Origin: Parastagonospora avenae f. sp. tritici 18332-5
Taxonomy: Eukaryota > Ascomycota > Dothideomycetes > Pleosporales > Phaeosphaeriaceae
NCBI GenBank assembly: GCA_022559985.1
Contig: JAFJTR010000006.1
Span: forward strand, 310,001-374,000
Length of the DNA stretch: 64,000 nucleotides
Direction of reading: 5' to 3'
Shown: in pieces, positions 42,021 to 53,415 of the stretch
How the letters are laid out: every line of letters begins with the position of its first letter
How positions within the stretch are numbered: the first letter of the stretch is position 1
Translations under genes and position numbers: made by a program
The notes under the pieces: generated by a model
Database searches by the model: none
The model's input: the letters and a program-made list of their open reading frames with translations, nothing else
Told to the model about the DNA's origin: nothing

Positions 42021-43382
42021 ATCGGAACTTGCTGTAGGCATCAGGACGAGGGTACAGTAGATATTGGTGTCCGTAAGGAGAAACTGAGCTGCTTGTTATG
42101 ATGTGTGTTCTCCATCAGGAGCGCAAGATTGCCTGGCGAGATATCTGGCACATATGATCGGCAAGACTAACGTAGTCTAGAGTTAGTTTTGGTAGCCATT
42201 GCTACAAAGTAGATACCAGAGGCAAGGTTGCGCGAACAAAGCGTCCTGAATGGATACTAAGCGCTCCGCTAGCCACAACGGGCTGCAAGTTGATTTGCCT
42301 GTGTATCATGGGCTTCGAAGATGAGAAGAAACATTTAGGCGTACCCAAATTACCTAGGTACACCTCAACTTCAGTGATCGAGATCGAGCGATAGCTTGGT
42401 TTTCGGGATGGCACGGATTCCAATTCTGTACGACCAAAGAAAGCCTCCTTCGGAATTTTGACCGTGTAATGGTGTCCGATCGAATATTGAGCATGTGAAG
42501 GCTGACTTCAGCAGCAATCGCAAGAGCCGCACACATTGGCGCCTTCACTAGCGCCTTTACTAACGACAACGACCCGCCACACGCCCCACCTGCATCGTGT
42601 TCGGAACAGCTTCAACACTTCACCTGCATCGCGACTTTGCGCTTCAATCACATGCCTATCGTATAAATTAAGACCATGCGTTCGCCGTCGGAACTCCTTC
42701 GTTTCCAGGGTTGTGTCTCGAAGAAAGCCCTGTGATGGGGCTGCACAACTGAACCTACGCCGCCAGATGATACCATAAGACATAATAGGTTCATCCGGAT
42801 CTCACGACAAGAAAGCCATGTGTTTAAAGGATCGCAGATTCTGGCGATTCCTTGATACTTAACGTTGTTGGATGACGCCAAGCATCCTTCCTGCTGAACT
42901 AATTGTGCCGAGTAATCACGACATCGCTGAGCGGACAAACCTGGGCATACCAAGAATTATCTCACCAAGACCAAAGTTCCACCTTCCTCTTCAGGCGGGC
43001 GTCAGCCACTCAGCTGTAGCTTGTAATACCGCCTGTATGGGTGCCATGTAACCCAAGGCTCAGAACGTCAAAAGCACTGGCGATCGCGCAATTATGGTCG
43101 TTGGCGAACAAGGGCCTGAAAAGCTTCGCGAGATATCCCTCGTGGAGGGTGCGAAGAATCGTGCGAGCACGCCATCCCGGAGGGCTATAATACCCTGTAT
43201 CGCCAGGTATATGCTGCACATTGTGCAGCTTACCACCATCCACTCCACTGGTTTAGTACGACGGACCGTTGGCGTCAGGAGTACTTACATATTGCGGTAG
43301 CGCTAATCGCAAGTGCGACTTTGTATCAACGTCTGGTGCCCCCACGAACACCAGCATCCTCTACGGTGCTTTGATCTTCGCG
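42021..43382. other. Intergenic stretch
   Basis: 1.36 kb. A 91-codon minus-strand frame (42508-42783, ending CGSCDCC) has a true ATG but no recognisable domain. Other frames overlap it. No gene accepted. The last part is the permease promoter. Confidence 0.45.
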
Positions 43383-45037
43383 ATGAGTGCGAAACATGAC
43401 GACGAGACTAAGGTCGTAAGGGCTGTCGACACGGAAGGCTCGCCGCCGCCGCCCACATACGATGGTGCAAGCGTGCAAGACGATCAGGCGTATGTCTACG
43501 ATGACTCGCAGAAACTCGGATACACGGCGACTGTATTCGTCATCTTGAACAAGATGATCGGGACCGGAAGTATGTTTGGGCTCTCTGCACGTAAGGTTGT
43601 GTGCTTACATCAACAATAGTCTTTTCCACTCCCTCTGGTATTTTCGCAATTACTGGCTCGGTCGGCGTGTCTCTCTTCCTATGGATCATCGGTGGGGTTT
43701 TGACCTTCTGCGGTCTCTCCGTGTTCATGGAATTCGGTCTCGCCATCCCACGATCTGGAGGAGAGAAAAACTACCTCGAGCGCGTGTACCGCCACCCAAA
43801 GTACATGGCTACTTGCGTTCTCGCAGCGCAAATGCTTTTGCTTGGGTTCTCCTCTGGCAACAGTCTGGCATTCGGCCGCTATGTGCTCTTCGCTTCCGGA
43901 TCTGAGGCACCTGACGGGTGGGCTGCGCGTGGCATTGCCATCGCTTGTGTTACCTTCTCGGTCGGATTGCACTCTGTGGCTCCAAAATGGGGCATTCGCC
44001 TCTTCACTGTCCTTGGATTCTTCAAGGTCTTCATCCTGTTCTTCATCGTCTTTTCCGGCTTTGCTGCACTCGCCGGCCATCTCAAGATTGAACAACCGCA
44101 CAACTTTGACAATGCATTTGCCCTCGAGATCGGTGACGGCTACGGCGGTGGCGGAGCTTACGGATACTGCCAGGCATTGCTCCGCATCGTGTACTCCTAC
44201 AAAGGTTGGGAGAATGCCAACTACGTCCTCGGCGAGATCCGCAACCCCAAAAAGACATTGGCTTGGTCTGCTCCCCTGGCCATCGGCGGAACCACCATTC
44301 TCTACGTCCTCGTGAATGTCGCATACTTTGCTGCCATTCCTAAGTCCGATCTTGCAAAAAGCGAGGTTATTGTCGCAGGTCTCTTTTTCCGCAACGTCTT
44401 CGGCAACAGCGCCGGCGCACGCAGCTTGCCCGCCTTTGTCGCACTGAGCAACTTGGGCAACGTCCTCGCCGTCAGTTTCGCGCACGCCCGCCTGAACCAG
44501 GAATTCGCAAAGGAAGGTCTTCTGCCCTGGTCCCGCTTCTGGGCTTCGATGAAGCCATTCAACGCGCCTGCGCCTGCACTCTTCTTGCACTGGCTTATCA
44601 CCGTCATTGTGCTTGTCGCACCTCCAGCTGGCCCTGCGTACAACTTCATCACGGATCTGTACACTTACCCTGGCGCCTGGATCAACGGATTCGTCGCCGC
44701 TGGACTGATTTACCTGCATTTCAAGAAGAGCGAGCAATGGTCGTCCCCATGGCACACATACCTTCCAATTTCGATCATCTACCTGCTTGCAAATGTATTC
44801 CTCGCACTCGTGCCGTTCATTCCTCCGGATGGTGATCGCAACGCCGAGGGCTATCCGTGGATCGTGTTCCCCATTGTCGGTGTGGGTGTTTTGCTGCTTG
44901 GAGTGCTGTACTGGGCGTGCTGGACAAAGGTGTGGCCCAAGATCGGCGGGTACAAAATTGTCAGCGAGAGGTACGAAGACTCGCAGGGCAACGAGCATAT
45001 TCGCTATGTCAAGTTGTATGCGAACAAGCAAAACTAG
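43383..45037 (+). CDS. Amino-acid permease, LAT/methionine-permease (MUP)-like
   Basis: Two exons: ATG 43383 to 43569, a 50-nt intron (GTATGT...AATAG, 43570-43619), then 43620-45037; about 534 residues. The junction restores the permease motif NKMIGTG-IFSTPSGI. The protein has a soluble N terminus and about twelve membrane segments, with GVLTFCGLSVFMEFGLAIPR, SGGEKNYLERVYRHPK, GVSLFLWIIGG, YSYKGWENANYVLGEIRNPK, LIYLHFKKSEQW and the late pair WIVFPIVGVGVLLLGVLYW. The GGEKNYLE loop and GWENANYVLGEI are characteristic of fungal LAT-type methionine permeases (APC superfamily). Plasma-membrane amino-acid uptake is the expected role; methionine specificity is by resemblance. Confidence 0.9.
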
Positions 45038-45354
45038 GCGGCGATATAAGCGGCAGTACAGAACATGGTAGGGAGGTGACAGTAATGCATATCCTAGGCC
45101 AAAATTCCACTGGGAATTTGATGAAGCCTGACCATTTATACTGTGATGTACGCACATTTCTTTGACATGTGGATGTGAAGCCACCCCGAAGAGACAGCGT
45201 CCACATCACATCCCACATCCCACATCACACATCACACACCGTCCTCCTACCAGACTTCAGCTCCATCCCCAACAAAACAACTCTCCCGCTTTTCCTTCCT
45301 GTCCTCAAATTCTTTTATATCCAACGAACCCTACACACTTGATATCCAGAACGC
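45038..45354. other. Intergenic stretch with CACATC repeats
   Basis: 317 bp between two plus-strand genes. It contains the CACATC array at 45202-45239 and a C/A/T-rich leader immediately before ATG 45355. Confidence 0.6.
45202..45239. repeat. CACATC/CCACATC simple repeat
   Basis: About five irregular units of CACATC and CCCACATC in 38 bp, about 120 bp upstream of the Cys-rich gene. Confidence 0.75.
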
Positions 45355-45826
45355 ATGATGACAGCATCTCCACCCCCAGCACAACGATTTTCCCCCCACA
45401 CCTCCGGTTTAAGTACCCTCATAACCCCCTCCTCTACCCCATCCTACACCTTCCACTGGATCTGCCCCCTACCCTCCTGCCACACATGCCCCACGCGTTC
45501 GCGCCCCGCAACCCTCGCTCCCGAAGGCCAATTCGACAACTACGACGACATGCAGCAACTTGAGCACGAGTATGAACATGAGGAGATGGGTAACTTTACC
45601 ACTTTACCACCGATGTTGATTTTTGGACTGATGAGGTTTTATAGGTTCCGTGACGTTGGTGTGCCACACGGGGTGTCGGGCGCGGCAGACGTGTGTTAGC
45701 ACTGAGGCGAAGGTACAGTCGGAGCATACGGGGCGGTTTGAGTGGACGTATGTGGAGGCGCGGTGTGAGACGTGTGGGAGGGTGGCGGGGAGGAACGCGA
45801 CGTTGGTGGAGATTTTGAGGATGTAG
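45355..45826 (+). CDS. Small Cys-rich protein, putative zinc-binding, spliced
   Basis: Exon 1 45355-45589, intron 45590-45644 (55 nt, GTAACT...CTGAT...TATAG), exon 2 45645-45826 ending TAG; 138 residues. The splice joins EYEHEEMG to SVTLVCHTGCRARQTC in one frame. Eight cysteines are grouped: CPLPSCHTC (residues about 37-45), CHTGCRARQTC, and CETC near the end, with a nearby HTGRFEW. The pattern suggests one or two structural zinc sites, e.g. CxxC knuckles. Ser/Thr/Pro-rich N terminus, acidic middle. No signal peptide. I do not recognise a named family. It could be nuclear, given zinc knuckles and no membrane segment, but the role is unknown. Confidence rests on consistent splice signals and coding character across the junction. 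Confidence 0.65.
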
Positions 45827-46479
45827 AAGTTGGAAGAGAAATTTTATTGCGTCGAGTATCTCAGGAGAGTGTTCTCACTTGCATGTTTGGTAAAGCGACA
45901 TGATATGGCCGATTATTATGAAATGCTATCAGTTCGTCAACGGGTTACTGAGGTGAGGCTGCGAAGCAGCAATGCTTTGGTACTTGTCTAGGCAAAGATA
46001 CATAGTTTGATAGTGCAGCAGATCTTCGTATGCATGCAATGGTATTACACCTAGGCTGGTCAGCTAATTATTCGCCTCACATAGGCGGTGATAGCTAACG
46101 TCCCGTGAGTATCACAGCGTCGGGCAAACTTTCAAAGCTCTGCCGATGTCCCCATTACATGATGACGTCACTGTGTCACAAAAGAGAGAGCGCTTTTGTA
46201 GCCAATCAGCGTTGTAGCGTTCTTGCACCAAACGCCGCTGAAGTTCGCAGCAATTGTAATTCTTTTGATCGCAATGGTAAAGGATCCATAAAATTTAGGG
46301 ATGTTGACATATAAGATGCAGCAACGAGTTTTGCTCATCGTACTGTTGTTTCAGGAACATTATAAATGCTACAGAAAACACAAGTACTTTTACAGCCATT
46401 TTTCGTACAGCTGGGGACGAGAAGAGATTACCAAAACACCAGGAAGAAAAGACTTGGCCACTCGTGGAGGATCCATCTA
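45827..46479. other. Intergenic stretch
   Basis: 653 bp. A TGACGTCA CRE-like palindrome lies at 46163-46170; otherwise nothing recognised. Confidence 0.5.
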
Positions 46480-47067
46480 TTAAACTCCAATTGAAATGCC
46501 GCGGCCGAGCCGCGGCCACCCCGCCAGGTGTGCATTCCAAATAAGCTCCATGAGCATATTCGCATCCAAAAGGAATTTGTTATTGCAGCAAGTGATTTCC
46601 GAGGTCTCGTAGGCTCCCAGGTGCTTGTCAAGAAAGTGGCGTTTCCAGGGGCGGGCGTATTTATACGGCGTGGCCTCCTTTAAACCCGGAGGACAGGCAT
46701 GACACTGTCGCGCAGGGTAGGTTCGAATCGGGATTGGGGGTGCAGGGATGGCAGCTTCCTCGTCCACATGAGGAGAAGAGCGGGCTGATCGGTTCGAAGC
46801 GGAGACTGGCCCACTGTCAACGTTGCACAACAAACCGCGTAATTAGGAAAATTCACCTAAGGCGCGAACGTCGTCTCGGATGCCCGAGACCTCGCTTTCA
46901 AGGGCACTGAAGTCCGCGCGTAGTGTGTCGATACCTGTCATAATAGAATCGAAGGTCGCTTTAATGTTTGGAGGCCAATTGTCGGCCATCGTGTGCTCCG
47001 TTGTTGTATGGGCCACTGATTTAATGTCCTGGTTAGCCAATTGCGTAGTACTTTGATGCGTGATCAT
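46480..47067 (-). CDS. Small protein with coiled coil and C2H2-like zinc finger
   Basis: The first exon starts at ATG 47067, or more likely 46989 (MADNWPPNIKAT). It encodes a heptad-like helix (IDTLRADFSALESEVSGIRD, VRALG) of about 35 residues. A GT-AG intron (GTGAAT donor at about 46852, acceptor GGCCAG near 46806) joins it in frame to an exon ending at TAA/TAG 46480. That exon has a Pro/Ile-rich linker (AAIPAPPIPIRTYPA), then a C2H2-like module, CHACPP...WKRHFLDKHLG (Cys-x2-Cys, long loop, His-x4-His), and CCNNKF. About 160-190 residues. No named family; possibly a DNA- or RNA-binding protein that dimerises. Flanked by gene-poor DNA, so a decayed element gene cannot be excluded. Confidence 0.5.
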
Positions 47068-50000
47068 GGCTTCAAAATTCTAAGAGATGGAATCGCTCAT
47101 GCTTACATAGGGATGCGGCAAATACAGGAGCAATATGCCCAGATGCTGTCTCTTGAGTGGATGGTTGTAAGATATACCGGATGGTATACGAATTGGCCCT
47201 GGCGCAGTCCAAAAGACGTAGGAAGATCAGAGGAGCAGTACACTGGAGCACACATCTTCTGGGCTCTGAGGGCTGTATAGCGATTTATGTGAGAACTATG
47301 AAGTAGCATAACTGCAGATTTCACAGCAATTCAGGCTCAGTGTCCGGTCAGTGAGGCAACACAGCAAATTCTGACAAACTTCTAAGGTTGTGCCCAGCTG
47401 CGTTAACCATGGTACCATGTACAGCGTGTTGCGAAACAGACACCCGTAGGATCGATTGAAAGCACATTTTAGCGCGCATGCACGAACATTCTTCCATCCG
47501 GGGCAGTGGGGAAGCAAACAGCACAGCAACTTGGGACCGGGGTGCCAGGGACCACGATGCTAAATAACGATATGACCTGGGGCAGCCACCCGTGCTCGTC
47601 TGACTGCATGCGTGAAAATCGACAATGCGAAACAGCGCTGTAGTCTCATTCGGTCTATGTTTCTGCATCGGCTTGACTCGCTGACGCGCCCATCACAGTA
47701 GCTACCTAGGGGCGAAAAGCCGCTGCACGCGATTGCAGAAGTTTAAACATTATTGGAGATAGATGGTGCTATGGTGCTGTTGCTTCCAGGGGTGACGCCA
47801 CACCTTTACTTCTCGTACACCTACAGGCTCAAGGCAATCTCTTGTTCGCAGAAGCTGTCTACTCGGCAATTCCAGTTACACCGCTCGGACTCAAATAACC
47901 ACGGAAGAGCTATCGCGACCTGCTGACGATCTAGCTCCCAGATTTACCGTTATCCGTCTAACGGGGAATTCGGCATGATAATGAACACAGTCTAGACAGG
48001 TAGGCTGAAACGGTACCTCAGTCACTTGCCCTCGCACGGGGAATTTGAATTCATCCAGCGCAACCTTGGAGAGGGGCCAGTGCCGTAGTGACATCACGTA
48101 TCTAGGAAGATAAGGGCTGTAAGATTTCACTTTCTCCACATAGCGCATGCTTAGCGTGCGCGGAACGATACTGTACGACCGCAGCGATTTTATATGCATT
48201 CCAACTCCAGGCATGTCAGATGTAGCGAACTTCGTGTGATAATGCGAGACGCATCGGATTCGGTGGTACACACAGTGTGCAGCAAACTTCCCAATATTGG
48301 CTCCGCTCTAGAGCCTATAGCGAGATAGGTAGTCGACATGAATATGACGACTCGTCTGCCGCCAGCTTTAAGAACTTCAAATCAGGGCGAGCATCAACAG
48401 CCTAGTCGTTCTCCTTATCAACCTTGGCAAACCGATATGAAACGAAATATGACTCTAGAACCGCAACCAATATCCACGCCTACGGCATCTAGGTAAAGCT
48501 ACTTCATCCGCCTCGAGCATTCGTAATTTGCTGTGCTGAGAATTCGCCTAAATCCAATTCGACATTACCGATAACCGACCTCGGGGAAATCATGCGACAC
48601 TAAACTGATCCGCATATGCAGTGACCACGTGAAACAAACAAAGCCAGCAACGCTTCTTGCTTGCGCCGCATTAACTAGGTCAATAGGCGTACAGCTCCAA
48701 CAAGACGCTAGCAATAGTCACACCATGTCGCTCAAGCCAGGCTGTCTTGGAAAGGGAACAAGGTACCTAATCATCGCCGCTTCTGTTACAGTCGCATGAA
48801 ACGTTCTGCTCTATGACATGTGACACGATGGGCGAATCAGCCCTCGTACAGTCGTACGAAAACGTTCTGACATGAGATACGTGCCACATGAGCAACTTAG
48901 TAATGCCGTCATACACGACGGCGCTGAATGCCGAGGCGATGCTGCTGCACTTGTAGCTACCAACACGAAACATACCACATGTGAGTTGAATTTAACCAAT
49001 GATAAGTTGCAGGGATACGTGGCGCAAAAAAAGTATGAGCGTTCCGAATTCACCTATTCACCAGTCTTCGCAAGATTCGTCAAATTCACATGCTTATAAT
49101 CCCTAGGTAGTTCATCTCAATATCAACGCAGCTTTACTCCATCTTTACTTGAGCGACTCTGCTATTCCTATGCCCATACCTTTTGTACCTAGATACGAGG
49201 ATTTGTGTGGAGGGAGGGGCAGATGGTTTCTCTAATGTGGATTGTGGATAGAGAGATTGTGATCAAATAGAGGGAAATGCCATCCCGCTCCGCCTGCCAA
49301 GATTCTCATAGCCAAGGCTTTCGACCTTGGCTATGCGGAACGTGGGTGGGACAAGATTTCCCTGTGTCCAGCAGACGTCCAAATCGGGAAATGATACACG
49401 AATCGATCTCTTATGCATACCTGGGTACACGTCGGGTGTCCGCACCGCTGGAATGAGGTGTGACAACACGTCGTCACTTCTTTTCCGCCGGAATGAGCTT
49501 GTTTCTTGACTAGGCAGACGCGCAAAGGCTGGAAAAAAAACCTGGTGCTAAAACTCTGGCGCCAAGCAAAACATCCGTGGTGAGGTCTCTCTCAATCGTG
49601 CGATATGAATATCTGCTATTGCATTTTTGTATCACACGTGTAAATGGCTCCGCATTGTCTTCCGTTACCGGAGATGCTGTCTTGGTCCTTGTGGTAGCCC
49701 AGAGCTTGAATGACGAATGATTGATAACATATCTGAGCATGTCAGTTAGTCTCCCATCCCCTCTCAAGCGACAGAGATCTGCTCACCAAGAACAGTATAT
49801 TACGGCAGTCCACACGCCATCTCGAAACGCCAAAGGGATAAAAGCTAGCTCTTCTTCATCGTCCAATCTCATCCTGCTAATGAAAAGATTGCGTATTTTT
49901 TTTCTCACTCAGGATTCAAGGATTGTGTCCCAGAACCACAGCAGCGCGCTAGAGGAAAAAATGGCAAAAAAATGGCAGATTCATGCGAAACCAACTCTTG

Positions 50001-50790
50001 TCGTCGCAGCAGCAGCAGTGCCCTCATCAATCCTACCGCAAACAAGAGCGGCGTTGTCCCTTGGTAGTATCACCACATCTGGGTTTCTCAAGGCACAGAA
50101 TGCTCCGACTTGAACGATTGATGCCAATGAGTGGTCGACATAACCCCGGATAACACTGCTTCTATATGAATGCTCCCTACTGTCGCACATCCCTTCTTCC
50201 TCATCTCGCCTCCGCAAATCAGTCACAATTACAAAAAGGGCCGATTATCTGGACCTGCTTACTATCCGGACCAGACAAGATAAGGTTTGAAATCTGAGAT
50301 CGATCTTACCAATGGGTACTGTAGTCTTACATAAGATTCGTTGTTGGCAGTTTTGCAACTTTCTGCACGGGAAGATCAGCCGTCTCACGTCAGATGCGTT
50401 CCCTCCCGGAAGGATATCCGAGGAGCTTGGTTGAACAACATCGTTTGCATTATCGATAGTTATCATGTCCACAGTCCACGTTTCCAAAACTCAGTAGCTA
50501 TGCAAAGGAATGTCGACGGACAACCATGCTCCTCGATTGGTTGTCCATCATGCTATTAACCCCAGACTCAAAGAGATATGTAAGTGCTCAACAATATGCA
50601 AGAAATGAACTCTTCTCCACTTCTGACTATGCACATCGGGACTCTCCCTTTTCCACAAAAAAAAGACAAACACACGCATACCGTCGGACAGGCAGGGAAA
50701 ACACCGAGGGGGATATCCAAAGGGCAGACAGACATAAAACCATGAAACGCAAACGCAGGAAACTAAGGTGGCGAAGGTTGGAAGATGCGC
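47068..50790. other. Gene-poor stretch, no gene recognised
   Basis: 3.7 kb. The longest frames (about 130 codons, e.g. near 47891-48271 minus and 49721-50113 plus) lack domains, composition bias and consistent splice sites. No transposase or RT fragment was recognised. Two approximate copies of a CAGTCG..GAAACGTTCTG string lie at about 48791 and 48848, and a perfect hairpin lies at 49307-49335. Confidence 0.5.
49307..49335. repeat. Perfect 11-bp stem, 7-nt loop hairpin
   Basis: CATAGCCAAGG is followed by CTTTCGA and then the exact reverse complement CCTTGGCTATG. It lies in DNA with no gene. It could be a transcript terminator-like stem, a MITE relic or chance. Confidence 0.7.
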
Positions 50791-52243
50791 TTATAGGGCG
50801 CAGAGACCAAGAATCGCGACTACAATAGCGAGCGCAGAGCCGCTGACGCGGCTGAGGCTGGGCTCGACGGTGGTTGCGGCACCGGTGCTGCTGCCGCTAC
50901 CACCCTGCGAGAAGCCTTGCTGTGCGTCGCCCCCGACCGTCTGTCCTCCGCCGGTAGAACCTCCATCTGAAGATGGTGGGGATCCTCCTGGAACCTGAGC
51001 GGCATCGGTGGCTTCAGCACGGTTGCCGCCTCCCGGATTTCCGCCAGGAACCATGGCTACCGACTGGGTAGGTTGCGAGGATCCGGACTTGGGTGCCTCA
51101 CCAGGGTCTTCACCGGTACCCATCAGCGAACCGAGGATGACTTGGTTGTTGGTGATGGCGACAGTATTGTTGGTGCCGGCCTTGTCGGTGTACTCGTAGA
51201 CCTTGTCGCCAGACTTCTTAATTCCAGATGGCGCGTCGTAGCATTGCACGGTGACCTCCTGGAAGCGGGCAAAGTAGTATCCGTTCTGCATGTAAGGGGA
51301 GTTCCAGTCAATCTCGCCGCCAGCCCACTCGATGGTACCCTTCTCATTGCTGGACAAACCGGCAGGCCAGAGGGACAGCATAATACGGGAAGGCGTCTGG
51401 GGATAGTCGAAACGTCCGGACGTCTGGTTCCAGGTATCTTTGCGTTGCAGTGTGCGCTGGTCCTTGCCGTCGATGGACCAGGTGAGGCTGTCTTGCTTCC
51501 AGTCGAGGCAGTATTCGTGCATGGTCGATGCTGTGTTGCCGCTGGAGATTGTGAGATTACCGCCGTTGTTGTCTGTATACGTCAGTCGTGTCTTACAGCA
51601 AGTCGCACATGTCACGTACAGTTGGTTACTCCCTGGGAGTAGAAGTTGGACTGCACGTGGCCAGTGTCGACACCGACCCACTCAAAGTCAATCTCGTCCT
51701 TGACGTCGGACATGAGAATGAAGGCAGTGACGACACCCTTGCCCTGGGCCGTGGTGAGTTTGGAGCAGATCTTGCCGTACCAGACATAATGCGTGGATGC
51801 GAGCAGTGTGCCGACGGTGCCCTGGGCCATGGTCAAGAGAGTCGACTTTTGGCCGCTGCTGGGGTCCGTGTAGATGGCGGGGGTGCCCTGCGACTGCCAG
51901 TTGATCTTCGAAGCATCGCCGAGGTACTTGTCGATAGACTGCACATCGTCGAGAGAGTCGAGCGAGTAGGTACCGGACTTGCACACGGGGCCTGGGACGC
52001 ACGAGTCGAAGGAGTGCGACATGAGCGGGTCGCAGCCGCCCAGGCAGAAGGCGCCTACACCGCAGTCGCCATATACTGTGCCTGGTTAGCAGCGCGCTCG
52101 AAGTGGTATTGTTGGAATGTACGCACGCGAGCAGCAAGGCGTGTCCTGGGGGCAGTGGTTGTCCTTGGTGCACTTTGCGGCGAGGGCAGAGCCAGCAAGT
52201 GTTGCAGCGGCGAAGAGGGCGGTAATGGCGGTTCGGACCATGT
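50791..52243 (-). CDS. Crh/Utr2-type GH16 cell-wall transglycosylase, GPI-anchored
   Basis: Three exons from ATG 52243 to stop 50791; introns at about 52127-52080 (GTGCGT...CAG) and about 51620-51568 (GTACGT...ATACAG). A signal peptide is present (MVRTAITALFAAATLAGSALA). A Cys-rich CBM18-like N terminus comes next (CTKDNHCPQDTPCCS, YGDCGVGAFCLGGCDP). The GH16 domain has the catalytic ExDxE in VKDEIDFEWVGVDTGHVQSN and the later WSIDGKDQRTL, MLSLWPAG and GTIEWAGGEIDW. The C-terminal 100 residues are Gly/Ser/Pro/Gln-rich and end in a hydrophobic segment (SALAIVVAILGLCAL), the typical GPI-attachment signal. By family it transfers chitin chains to beta-glucan at the outer plasma membrane and cell wall. 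About 455 residues, normal for the family. Confidence 0.93.
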
Positions 52244-53415
52244 TGGCGGTGGTTTTCGCAGCGTCGGGATGTCGTGTAATGGTGCTAATTGCGGAGTGCA
52301 GCTGTCAAAAGCCCCGCGACCAAGAGAGTGGTGGTAGAGCGCAGCACAGTCGCAGTCAAATATCGCACGTCGCAGGAGGTCGCAGCTTCCAGGGAACGTC
52401 ACTGAAACGGGGAGGCACAATCTGAGGAGGGTTCCGGGATCGAGCGCAGCGAATGACAAGGCTGGCAATTAACTTGGTTTGTTTGTTGGCACCCCTGGAA
52501 TATCTTCGAGGCGTGTAGCGAGCGTGTAGGGTGTATTATTAAAGCAAGCTGCTGGTTAGTAGCGAGAGGATACTCCAACAAAGGAGGGAAACAGCGCGGT
52601 AAAAGAGGAGAGAGCGTCGACGGGCATGAGGCAACTAAGTCAAGGGGAACACGAGACGCCATCCAATCCAGAGGAATCGCAAGGCGCGCTAGGCTAGGCT
52701 CGGAAGGACGTGTGCCGGGAAGAGTCCCTGCCAGAAACACGGCAAAATCGCAAAATGCCTGCTGTGCCGCATGCGGATTGCATAAACATCTCACCCTCGC
52801 GCAGAAACATGATAGCAAGGGTGCACTCCAGCCTCGCTGACCCTGCACATGAACTCACAGTATCGTCGCGTTCACGATAGCAACATTTTCACCGCGTCTG
52901 CCATGCATCGCCACCTGCGTCTGCTGGCCTCTTCTAGCGCGGCGACGGCGTCCCAATCGATAAAGCCTTGGAGGTATTTTTGGGTCGCACCAGCCGCTCA
53001 CTGCAGGGTCCACCATCTCCACGTGCTCCTTCCCCAAAGCATCCGGGGAATGCTGAATCGTGCCACTCCACTACCACTCGCAAGGATTGCGCAACATCAC
53101 AATCGCCTTGTCTGCATTCCAGAGACATGGGCGACGTTCGTTTCTAGCTCGTGTCGCTGTGGCGTCTTTCGTGTTGCTGCTGCCCCTGAACTCGGCACAG
53201 CGGCAGCCTAGTACGAACAAGCCGCCGCCATCGGTAGACGTCACATGTGGAAAATGAAAATTATACGAGCTTTTTCTACGAGGTCAGTCCATTGTTCTAG
53301 GGAAGCGTACTACGTTGCGCAGCTCCAAATATGACCAACTGCTGTTCGTGTTGCGAATACCGTTCAACGGAGACCAAAAGTCTCTAGGCCAAAATGTACC
53401 ATCAGCAATCAATCA
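52244..53415. other. Intergenic stretch (GH16 promoter side)
   Basis: 1.17 kb between two minus-strand genes. The part next to 52243 is the GH16 promoter. A 120-codon plus frame at 52849-53211 has no support. Nothing else seen. Confidence 0.5.

Noticed and set aside
43679..45184. 501-codon minus-strand frame opposite the amino-acid permease
   Set aside because: Antisense to a well-supported membrane protein; the length is explained by the codon bias of the permease, and no domain is seen.
47891..48271. 126-codon minus-strand frame
   Set aside because: No true ATG-led coding context, no domain, isolated in gene-poor DNA.
51588..52337. 249-codon plus-strand frame opposite the GH16 gene
   Set aside because: Antisense to the catalytic ExDxE region; Gly/Ala/Val-rich shadow.
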